Source of the DNA: Bacteroidales bacterium UBA1219
GTDB lineage: Bacteria; Bacteroidota; Bacteroidia; Bacteroidales; P3
Assembly (NCBI GenBank): GCA_002309295.1
Contig: DBXF01000059.1
Location: forward strand, 1 to 13,053
Direction: 5' to 3'
Length of the DNA stretch: 13,053 bases
Shown: in pieces, positions 6,654-13,053 of the stretch
Layout of the letters: the number at the start of each line of letters is the position of its first letter
Position numbering within the stretch: position 1 is the first letter of the stretch
Made by a program: the position numbers and the translations under genes
Notes under the pieces: generated by a model
Databases searched by the model: none
Told to the model about the DNA's origin: nothing
The model's input: the letters and a program-made list of their open reading frames with translations, nothing else

Positions 6654-8411
6654 ATGAAAAACAATTTCTTTAAGATGGTGCTTGCCTCCGGACTGGGAGT
6701 GCTTCTGGCATCGGTGGTTTTCTCGATTTTGTCGGGAATTATGATGTTTTTATTCATCATCTCTCTCGGCACCAGCGAGCAGAAAAGTATAAAAAAGCAT
6801 TCGGTGCTTACTTTGGACCTCTCGCAGCCAATAAACGAGCGTGAGGCCACCACGCTTCAGAATTTCATGTTCAACGAAAAGACCATTGGCTTGAACACCG
6901 TGCTGGCAGCCATCGAGAGCGCCGCCACCGACAAGAAAATCGAAGGCATTTTTCTGAAACCCGGAATTACATACACTGGCGGATGGTCCACCACACAGGA
7001 AATTCGCGACGCCCTTGCGAAATTCAAAGAGAGCGGCAAATTCGTTTATGCCTACGACGATTACTACACACAAAAGACCTATTATCTGGCCACCGTGGCC
7101 GACAAGATATACCTAAACCCCTCTGGAATGGTGGAGTTTACAGGTATTGCCGCCGAAGCCATGTTTGTCAAGGACCTTCTGGACAAACTCGATGTGAAAG
7201 TAGATTTGATTCGTCCAAACAGCAACGCATTCAAGAGTGCCGGCGAGATGTACACCATGGACAAGATGAGCGAGGCCAACCGCGAACAGATACGCACCTA
7301 CATAAAAAGTATATGGGATGAAGTGTTGCCGCAGATGTCCGAAGCCCGTGGCATTTCGGTGGATTCGCTCAATATGATTGCCGACAACCTCTCCGCTTTC
7401 CTCGCCAACGATGCTTTTGAGGCAGGTCTGGTGGATGTCCTTGGTTTCGAAAACGATGTCAAGGAGCAGATGTACGAGGATATAGAAGGACTTAACGTGT
7501 TCTCCAACATGCATCTGGTGAAACTCTCCGACTATCCGATTAAGGCAAAGAAAAAATCTTCCAACAAAATTGCCGTCATCTATGCCGAGGGCGAGGTGCA
7601 GATGGGCAAAGGCTATGATGTGGGAGTGTATCAGTACAACACCACCAAGGCTTTAGACGAGGCTGCCGATGACGACGATGTGAAAGCCATAGTATTGCGT
7701 GTGAATTCGCCGGGAGGCGTGGCAACGACCTCCGAAGTCATCACAGATGCAGTGCGCCGTGCCAAGAAACATAAACCCGTCATCGTTTCCATGGGCGACC
7801 TTGCCGCTTCGGCCGGATACGAGATTTCGTGCTACGGCACCAAGATAGTGGCCATGCCCACCACAATAACAGGCTCCATTGGCGTTTTCGGCATGTTGCC
7901 TGAAGTGGGCTCGATGCTTAAAAACAAATTGGGCATAACTTTCGACACTGTTACCACCAACCGCAACTCGGCAGCTTTGTCCATGACACGTCCGCTGTCG
8001 GCTGAAGCAAGAGCCATGATGCAGAAAAATGTGGAGGATTTCTACCAGAATTTCATCAGCCGTGTGGCCGAAGGCCGTGGCCTCGATGTCAATTATGTGG
8101 ATAGCATCGCCCGTGGCCGCGTGTGGACAGGCCGTGATGCCCTGGCACTTGGCTTGGTGGACACCCTCGGCGGTTTCGACGTGGCACTCTCCATCGCAGC
8201 AAAAGAGGCGGGTATCACCAAATATTCTATAAAAGTGTATCCCGAAGCTCCCAACAGCTTTATGGAACTGCTCAATATGACCGATGAAGATGCCAGAGCC
8301 AAAGTGCTTCTGCCTACTCAATATGGCAAATATCGCTATTTCAGTGAGATAGAAAGGATGTGCGACGCCGGTCCGTTGCAGGCACGTCTGCCATATTTCA
8401 TCAATATGTAA
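6654..8411 (+). CDS. sppA: Signal peptide peptidase SppA, long (67K) type
   Basis: The 585-residue inner-membrane serine protease degrades leftover signal peptides and other membrane-embedded peptides. One N-terminal membrane helix (about 8-38) is followed by two tandem SppA domains, as in the long E. coli-type enzyme. The catalytic lysine is K194 in NAFKSAGEMY (N-terminal half) and the nucleophile is S386 in GDLAASAGYE (C-terminal half); VLRVNSPGG (347-355) and TGSIGVFG (406-413) are further signatures. The ATG follows the heptamer tract by two bases. The next gene begins one base after the stop, so it heads the operon sppA - SDR - PCMD protein - Hsp15-like. Confidence 0.96.
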   Translation: MKNNFFKMVLASGLGVLLASVVFSILSGIMMFLFIISLGTSEQKSIKKHSVLTLDLSQPINEREATTLQNFMFNEKTIGLNTVLAAIESAATDKKIEGIFLKPGITYTGGWSTTQEIRDALAKFKESGKFVYAYDDYYTQKTYYLATVADKIYLNPSGMVEFTGIAAEAMFVKDLLDKLDVKVDLIRPNSNAFKSAGEMYTMDKMSEANREQIRTYIKSIWDEVLPQMSEARGISVDSLNMIADNLSAFLANDAFEAGLVDVLGFENDVKEQMYEDIEGLNVFSNMHLVKLSDYPIKAKKKSSNKIAVIYAEGEVQMGKGYDVGVYQYNTTKALDEAADDDDVKAIVLRVNSPGGVATTSEVITDAVRRAKKHKPVIVSMGDLAASAGYEISCYGTKIVAMPTTITGSIGVFGMLPEVGSMLKNKLGITFDTVTTNRNSAALSMTRPLSAEARAMMQKNVEDFYQNFISRVAEGRGLDVNYVDSIARGRVWTGRDALALGLVDTLGGFDVALSIAAKEAGITKYSIKVYPEAPNSFMELLNMTDEDARAKVLLPTQYGKYRYFSEIERMCDAGPLQARLPYFINM

Positions 8412-8412
8412 A

Positions 8413-9228
8413 ATGACGAGGAAAAAAGCTATCGCACACCTCAAGTTGTTGCATGGCGGGAAGTGTACCGCTTTGGTGACAGGGGCCACTTCCGGTATGG
8501 GTTTGGAGTATGCCCGTCAATTGGCCGAATTGGGTTGCGACATTGTGATAGTGAGCAATCAGGCCGACCGTCTGCCGCAGGTTGCCGAAACCTTGCACAA
8601 CGATTATGGCGTGGATGTTTGGCAGTTGTACAAAGACCTTGCCACCACCTCCGCCGCTCAGGAGGTTTTCGACTTCTGCACCCGGAACGGCTTGCAAATA
8701 GACATACTTGTAAACAACGCTGGAATGTTCTTTTTCGAGGAACAGAGCGAGGCGAATTTCGCCAAAGGCGAGAAAATGCGGCTTTTGCATATCGAAACGC
8801 CCACCCGATTGACGTTGCTTTTCTCCGAAGAGATGAAGAAACGCCGTTGCGGATACATCCTCAACATGTCGTCGATGGCGGCCAAGATTCCCGCTCCGGG
8901 CTTGACTTTCTATGCCGCCACCAAAGCCTATCTGCGCAGTTTCACCAAGTCGATGTTTTTCGAGTTGAAACACTATGGCGTGGGCATAACGGCTGTGTGT
9001 CCGGGCGCTGTGGCCACGCCGCTTTACAATCTTAGCGAGCAGAAACAGAAATTGGCAGTCCGTATTGGCGTGATGCGTACCCCTCGGAGACTTGTGAAAT
9101 CGGCTCTGAAAGCCCTTTTCTGCAAACGGCGGTGCGTAACGCCCGGATTTATAAACCATATAGCACCGGGTGCGGTGAACGCCCTGCCACATTGGTGCGT
9201 GATGAAATTATGGAGAAAATTCAAATGA
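8413..9228 (+). CDS. Short-chain dehydrogenase/reductase (SDR) family protein
   Basis: The 271-residue protein is a classical SDR with a Rossmann fold: NAD(P)-binding TGATSGMG (23-30), NNAG (101-104), catalytic serine in LNMSSMAAK (S153 or S154), and YAATK (Y167, K171). CPGAVATPLY (196-205) follows as in other members. An acidic or basic cofactor-selecting residue is not obvious after the second strand (VSNQADRL, 48-55), so NADH or NADPH cannot be chosen. The overall look, with a hydrophobic, basic C-terminal region, is like the DltE / 17-beta-hydroxysteroid dehydrogenase 12 group that reduces ketoacyl or steroid-like substrates, but the substrate is unknown. It follows sppA by one base and overlaps the next gene by ATGA. 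Confidence 0.92.
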   Translation: MTRKKAIAHLKLLHGGKCTALVTGATSGMGLEYARQLAELGCDIVIVSNQADRLPQVAETLHNDYGVDVWQLYKDLATTSAAQEVFDFCTRNGLQIDILVNNAGMFFFEEQSEANFAKGEKMRLLHIETPTRLTLLFSEEMKKRRCGYILNMSSMAAKIPAPGLTFYAATKAYLRSFTKSMFFELKHYGVGITAVCPGAVATPLYNLSEQKQKLAVRIGVMRTPRRLVKSALKALFCKRRCVTPGFINHIAPGAVNALPHWCVMKLWRKFK

Positions 9229-10199
9229 ACATAAAAGCAAAGAAAACAGCGATTGTCGCCGCTTTGTTGGCGTTTGTCGTGCAAGCCCCAGTCTTTTCGC
9301 AGAAACTGAAAAAAGTGTCGTACGGCGATTTCGAGCAGTGGATAGTCCGCGACATCGAGGAGTCGTTCCTGCTTGGCGGCAACACCCGTCGCATCTACGA
9401 CATCGGGAAAACGGACACCATCAAAGGCAATCAGGTGCTACGATCCACATCTATTTGGGGTACTGCCAACGCCTTCGCCAAAGTGGCGGGGGTTGTCAAG
9501 ACAAGTGTCTCGGTAACGCCGGAAAAAGGTCCCACGGGCTATTGCGTTAAGCTCGTGAACCGTCTTGCGTCGTGCAAGGTGATAGGACTGGTGGATGTGG
9601 AGGTGCTTGCAGGCGGTAGTATCTTTTGGGGACGTAACATCGAGCCGATAAGCAATGTGCGTCATCCTTACAAAAATATGAACTGGGGCGTGCCTTTCAC
9701 TCAAAGACCGTCGGCGCTGGTGGTCGACTACAAGGCAAATATTTCGAAAAGCGGCATAATAACCCGGTGCACAAGTACCAGCAAATCAACCTACAAAGGC
9801 GACGACCCTGCCGAGATGTTCTTGATTTTGCAGAGTCGCATCGAGGATGAGAAAGGCAACATCACCGCCAAACGCGTGGGCACAGCGTGGGTGCATATCG
9901 ACAAGTCGTCGGGCGGATGGGTGAAAAACTTCCGTATCCCGATGATTTATGGCGATGCCTCTAAAACAGCGGGTTACAAGCCCTATATGGGACTTATCGG
10001 CAAAGACCATGAACGTTGTTTCTATGCCAAAAACAAGAAAGGCAAGCTGGTGCCCATCGACGAGAATGCCTGGGCCGACGCCGACGAGCAGCCCACACAC
10101 GCCATACTAATGATAACCTCCACCAGTCAGGGAGCCTACTGCGGCAACTTGGACAATGTGCTGTGGGTGGACAATGTAAGACTTGAATATCCCGAATGA
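9225..10199 (+). CDS. Secreted PCMD-domain (putative carbohydrate metabolism) protein
   Basis: I choose ATG 9225: it overlaps the SDR stop as ATGA and gives a clean signal peptide, a basic MNIKAKK head, a hydrophobic core and cleavage near PVFSQ (about residue 25). ATG 9210 is possible; a start at 9132 would bury the signal peptide. The mature part (324 residues in all) reads as an extracellular beta-sandwich: YGDFEQW (33-39) near the N-terminus, NWGVPFTQRPSALVVDYK (153-170) and a final LDNVLWVDNVRLEY (309-322). This layout matches the Bacteroidota PCMD family (PF13201), glycan-binding-like domains usually met near polysaccharide-utilisation loci. Glycan binding is inference. There is no lipobox, so it is probably periplasmic or exported rather than a lipoprotein. 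Downstream, its stop overlaps the S4-protein start, again as ATGA. Confidence 0.82.
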   Translation: MNIKAKKTAIVAALLAFVVQAPVFSQKLKKVSYGDFEQWIVRDIEESFLLGGNTRRIYDIGKTDTIKGNQVLRSTSIWGTANAFAKVAGVVKTSVSVTPEKGPTGYCVKLVNRLASCKVIGLVDVEVLAGGSIFWGRNIEPISNVRHPYKNMNWGVPFTQRPSALVVDYKANISKSGIITRCTSTSKSTYKGDDPAEMFLILQSRIEDEKGNITAKRVGTAWVHIDKSSGGWVKNFRIPMIYGDASKTAGYKPYMGLIGKDHERCFYAKNKKGKLVPIDENAWADADEQPTHAILMITSTSQGAYCGNLDNVLWVDNVRLEYPE

Positions 10200-10579
10200 T
10201 TATGGACGAGGAAATACGTATCGACAAATGGCTGTGGGCGGTGAGGCTCTACAAGACCCGCTCGCAGGCGGCAGAGGCGTGTCGTGCAGGCAAGGTGAAG
10301 TTTGGAGGAATTCCCGTTAAGTCGTCGCACACAGTGAAAGTGGGCGAGGTTTATGAACTCACCATAGAGCAGCTGCACAAGGTTGTGGAGGTTAAAGCCT
10401 TGCTGCACAACAGGGTAGGAGCGAAGCTGGTGCCCGATTACCTTCTCGACCGCACCCCCGAAGAAGAATACGAACGCATTCAGATGATACGTCAGTACAA
10501 TTTCGAGCGCCGCGACCGTGGCACTGGCCGTCCCACCAAGCGCGAGCGTCGCGAGATGGATGAGTTTAAGGGGTTCTAA
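10196..10579 (+). CDS. Hsp15-like S4-domain RNA-binding protein
   Basis: The 127-residue protein has an N-terminal S4 domain (about 8-55): RIDKWLWAVRLYKTRSQAAEACRAGKV is followed by NG-like turn residues and VKVGE. A basic tail, RRDRGTGRPTKRERREMDEF, closes it, as in Hsp15 (HslR). In E. coli Hsp15 binds free 50S subunits carrying a stalled nascent chain and helps recycle them. The first ATG (10196) overlaps the preceding stop as ATGA; ATG 10202 is an equally good start two codons later. It is the last gene of the operon that begins with sppA. Confidence 0.9.
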   Translation: MIMDEEIRIDKWLWAVRLYKTRSQAAEACRAGKVKFGGIPVKSSHTVKVGEVYELTIEQLHKVVEVKALLHNRVGAKLVPDYLLDRTPEEEYERIQMIRQYNFERRDRGTGRPTKRERREMDEFKGF

Positions 10580-10609
10580 TTAATTCGTTATTAGGGTGTT
10601 AGAAGTTTA

Positions 10610-10625
10610 AAGGCTTTCCAGCCTT
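10610..10625 (+). other. Small hairpin downstream of the Hsp15-like gene
   Basis: AAGGCT (10610-10615), loop TTCC, AGCCTT (10620-10625) forms a 6-bp stem 30 bases after the stop. No T run follows, so it is at best a weak or rho-assisted end. The gap 10580-10783 otherwise holds only the A/T-rich promoter region of the next gene. Confidence 0.3.
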
Positions 10626-10711
10626 GACATATTGTGTGTCCGGAGTTTTTTCAGTTCCGAAAACCTCTTTGGTTAACCTTTGTTTTTATTTTTGTTAAAC
10701 TTACGTAAAAG

Positions 10712-10743
10712 TTTGTAAATCTGTAAAAAAAATAGTAAATTTG
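10712..10743 (+). promoter_or_regulatory. Bacteroides-type promoter for the repeat-protein gene
   Basis: TTTG at 10712-10715, a 20-base spacer and TAAATTTG at 10736-10743 are a full match to the Bacteroidota -33/-7 consensus. The predicted start near 10750 leaves a 35-45 base leader before ATG 10784 or 10793. The strong site implies independent transcription of the large repeat protein. Confidence 0.85.
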
Positions 10744-10783
10744 CAAGATTTTTCTTTTGCAAGAAGAGTCTTATTTTAATAAG

Positions 10784-13053
10784 ATGGTAACAATGCGTAA
10801 AAACCACATACATAGATTTTTAGCTGCATTTTTGCGGCCTGCGTTGTTATTTGTCTTATTGATTGTTTGTGCAAGGGCTTTTGCTCAACAGCCACGCTAT
10901 ACTACCGATTCCGTGATTCATGCTTGTGCCGGCACATCCTTGTCTGTTGAAATTGAGGATGATTTGTTTGGTGGTTATACCGATATTTCTGTGACTGAGG
11001 ATACGGTAATAATCGTCAGGTATCCGCGACCATCTGGGCAGGACAGTTTGGTGCGTTACACTTTCTTTTTCGACACCATGCTCCGCGACTCTATATACTT
11101 GGATACACTATGTAAAGGGCAAAATTTTGTGTATGAGGGTGTTAGCTATACCACAACAGGAAAGTATGTCATCAAATGGCAGAGCGATGGAAACTCGTGT
11201 TGGAACAAATCGATTTTGGATTTGACATTCAACGACACCTTCAATATCAATATTTACGACACGATGTGTACCGGTCATCCGGGTAAATACTCCTATATGT
11301 TCCCGCCAGGGTCTGTCATTATAGAAGGAGATTATATTTTTAATTTGATGACGACACTCGGTTGTGATAGCATTGTCAATCTGCATGTTACTATTCCCGA
11401 TTCGTTTTTGGTGCTTTCGTACGACACTGTTTGTGCAGGATCGTCGTACGAGTACTATGGTCGTGTTTATACGGATTTAGGGGAAGGAGATACCATCCTT
11501 GCCCACTCTTTTACCACCATATATGGTTGCGACAGTACGTTGGCGTTGGTTTTGCATGTGCTTGATACTCTTAGCGATACCATTTATGATACTATTTGTG
11601 CTGGAGCATCCTTCGACACCAACGGACATAAGGGTTACCTTCCGGTGAACGGACAGAACTATCCGCCTTATTATGTTCAAGGTGTTTATACTCAGAATCT
11701 TAGAGATACCGTCACGGGATGTTTCCACAATCTGGTGATATTTCTGACGGTGAACGACACACTGCGAGATACAATCTATCCTGTAATCTGTGCGGGAGAG
11801 ACCTTCGACACCAACCGACATCACGGCTACGTGCCGGTAAGCGGGAGTAACTATCCCCCATGCTCGAATAGGGGATTGTACACACAATATCTCCGCGACA
11901 CGGCAACGGGGTGCTACCATAACTTGGTGATTTTCTTGATGGTAAATGACACCTTCAGGGATACCATAAGGCCTGAGATTTGTGCCGGTGGCACTTACAC
12001 CATCGGCGACAGCTCGTATGTCCTGTCGGGCGTCTACCCGCAGCATTATTATACGATAAACAATTGCGACAGTACTGTAGTTGTGATACTTACGGTGAAC
12101 GATACGTTGCGCGACACCATCCGCCAAGTAATATGTGCAGGTGCAAAATTGGACACCAACGGACATCTCGGCTACAGTCCTGTGAGCGGTCGCAATTATC
12201 CGCCGTATTACACGCAAGGCGTTTATACACAGTATCTTCGTAATTTGTCAACTGGCTGTTTCCTTGATTTGGTGATAGACTTAAGGGTGAACGATACTTT
12301 GCGGGATACAGTACGACAGACGATTTGTCCTGGTTCGGTGTTTGTCGTAAACGACAGCTCTTACACACAGCCGGGAGTGTATCGGCAATATCTTCGCGAT
12401 GCCGACAGCTGTTTCCACGACTATGTGGTGAAAATAACGATGAACGACACCATCCGCGACACTGTTTATAGAACACTGAGATCCGGCGAATTTTTCGATA
12501 CTAACAATGTAAGATACCAATATACAGGCGTTTATGTCCAGCATTTGAGAGATTCGGCAACTAATTGTGCCCGAAATCTGGTGATAATTATTACCGTAAG
12601 CGATACGTTGAGACGAACAATATGTGCCGGAGCAAATCTCGATACCAATGGTGTAAAATATTATAACACAGGTGTCTATACTCAGTATTTGTTTGATAGC
12701 CTGACAATGCATTATTATTATTTGATAATAGACTTGCATGTGAACGACACCCTCCGCGACACCATACATCCAGTTATCTGTGCTGGAGCACGTTTTGACA
12801 CCAACGGCCACCTCGGCTATAGTCCGGTGAGCGGCGTGAACTATCCGCCGTACTATGTTCAGGGCGTTTATACACAGCATCTTCGCGCCCCCGACAGTTG
12901 TTTCCACAATTTGGTTATCGACTTGACGGTGAACGACACGATACGCGATACCATACATCCTGTGATTTGTGCCGGAGCACGTTTTGACACCAACGGCCAT
13001 CTCGGCTACAGTCCTGTGAGCGGAGTGAACTATCCGCCGTACTATGTGCAGGG
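10784..13053 (+). CDS. Large secreted repeat protein, adhesin-like (3' truncated)
   Basis: One plus-strand frame is open from ATG 10784 to the right edge (at least 756 residues) without a stop; ATG 10793 is an alternative start three codons in. A signal peptide is clear: basic MRKNHIHRF, hydrophobic LLFVLLIVC, cleavage near ARAFA/QQ (about residue 35). After an N-terminal ~100 residues come tandem modules, each starting near DT(I/V/L)C.G and ending with a (G/S/N)C(D/F) turn and a hydrophobic strand such as LVIDLTV. Early modules (DTLCKG, DTMCTG, DTVCAG) are divergent; from residue 259 nine repeats follow, introduced by VNDTLRDTI. This resembles the Cys-Gly modules of large extracellular Bacteroidota proteins, often exported by the type IX system, but the C-terminal sorting domain is outside the window. 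The role (adhesion or surface coat) is inference. Minus-strand frames here are shadows. Confidence 0.9.
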   Translation, partial: MVTMRKNHIHRFLAAFLRPALLFVLLIVCARAFAQQPRYTTDSVIHACAGTSLSVEIEDDLFGGYTDISVTEDTVIIVRYPRPSGQDSLVRYTFFFDTMLRDSIYLDTLCKGQNFVYEGVSYTTTGKYVIKWQSDGNSCWNKSILDLTFNDTFNINIYDTMCTGHPGKYSYMFPPGSVIIEGDYIFNLMTTLGCDSIVNLHVTIPDSFLVLSYDTVCAGSSYEYYGRVYTDLGEGDTILAHSFTTIYGCDSTLALVLHVLDTLSDTIYDTICAGASFDTNGHKGYLPVNGQNYPPYYVQGVYTQNLRDTVTGCFHNLVIFLTVNDTLRDTIYPVICAGETFDTNRHHGYVPVSGSNYPPCSNRGLYTQYLRDTATGCYHNLVIFLMVNDTFRDTIRPEICAGGTYTIGDSSYVLSGVYPQHYYTINNCDSTVVVILTVNDTLRDTIRQVICAGAKLDTNGHLGYSPVSGRNYPPYYTQGVYTQYLRNLSTGCFLDLVIDLRVNDTLRDTVRQTICPGSVFVVNDSSYTQPGVYRQYLRDADSCFHDYVVKITMNDTIRDTVYRTLRSGEFFDTNNVRYQYTGVYVQHLRDSATNCARNLVIIITVSDTLRRTICAGANLDTNGVKYYNTGVYTQYLFDSLTMHYYYLIIDLHVNDTLRDTIHPVICAGARFDTNGHLGYSPVSGVNYPPYYVQGVYTQHLRAPDSCFHNLVIDLTVNDTIRDTIHPVICAGARFDTNGHLGYSPVSGVNYPPYYVQ
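11558..13053 (+). repeat. Tandem coding repeats of two lengths (long and short modules)
   Basis: Repeat starts, taken at the VND codons, are 11558, 11750, 11942, 12095, 12287, 12440, 12596, 12740 and 12929. Unit lengths are 192, 192, 153, 192, 153, 156, 144 and 189 bases, with the last cut by the window edge. The order is long-long-short-long-short-short-short-long-long. Long modules carry 12 extra residues after DTNG (a GY.PVSG.NYPP segment) that short ones lack. The last two long modules are 112/125 identical in DNA over the compared part. Confidence 0.9.

Noticed and set aside
7653..8489. Minus-strand open frame of 278 codons (also 8401-9192)
   Set aside because: They are opposite sppA and the SDR gene, both with intact catalytic motifs; composition is His/Gly-rich as expected for a reverse shadow.
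9132..9224. Upstream extension of the PCMD gene to ATG 9132
   Set aside because: It would overlap the SDR gene by 97 bases and place about 31 residues before the signal peptide; ATG 9225 overlaps the SDR stop by ATGA and starts directly at the signal peptide.
10837..10866. Lipobox in the signal peptide of the repeat protein (LIVC)
   Set aside because: The residue before Cys is Val rather than Gly/Ala/Ser and a good signal-peptidase I site (AFA/QQ) follows.
11477..12217. Minus-strand open frame of 246 codons (and others at 11108-11386 and 12281-13000)
   Set aside because: The plus strand has a continuous frame with promoter, signal peptide and recognisable modules; the antisense frames arise because every repeat has the same codon pattern.

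Overview
The window comes from a bacterium of the Bacteroidota, most likely a host-associated member of the Bacteroidales. The main reasons are three promoters of the Bacteroides type (TTTG, a spacer of 19-20 bases, then TAnnTTTG), starts without Shine-Dalgarno sequences, and families largely confined to this phylum (DUF3822, PCMD domain, fimbrillin-like and Cys-Gly repeat surface proteins). All genes supported here lie on the plus strand. No rRNA, tRNA, CRISPR array, insertion sequence or integrase was seen, and no gap between genes exceeds about 205 bases.

Layout. (1) 1-1161: the 3' part of a surface protein with a fimbrillin-like end followed by a C-type-lectin/FGE-like domain, closed by a strong intrinsic terminator. 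(2) 1254-3383: a promoter and a three-gene operon of a bactofilin, an AtpZ-like two-helix membrane protein, and a fusion of an AmgK-like sugar kinase domain with a RapZ C-terminal domain. (3) 3447-6571: a promoter and a tight run of a single-pass membrane protein of unknown function, a DUF3822 protein, rsmD and purC. (4) 6577-10579: two back-to-back 7-bp-periodic tandem tracts, then sppA, a short-chain dehydrogenase, a secreted PCMD-domain protein and an Hsp15-like S4 protein; the last three are joined by ATGA stop/start overlaps. (5) 10712-13053: a consensus promoter and a large secreted protein, open to the right edge, made of tandem Cys-containing modules of two lengths.

Most of the window is housekeeping: cytoskeleton, ribosome maturation, purine synthesis, membrane proteolysis and RNA binding. 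It is flanked on both sides by surface or secreted proteins. The least ordinary items are the kinase-RapZ fusion, the heptamer tracts before sppA, and the repeat protein at the right edge. That protein shows a mosaic of long and short modules, complementary cysteine losses in neighbouring modules, and near-identical protein repeats that differ at silent sites. No wholly new multi-gene defence or mobile system was recognised.
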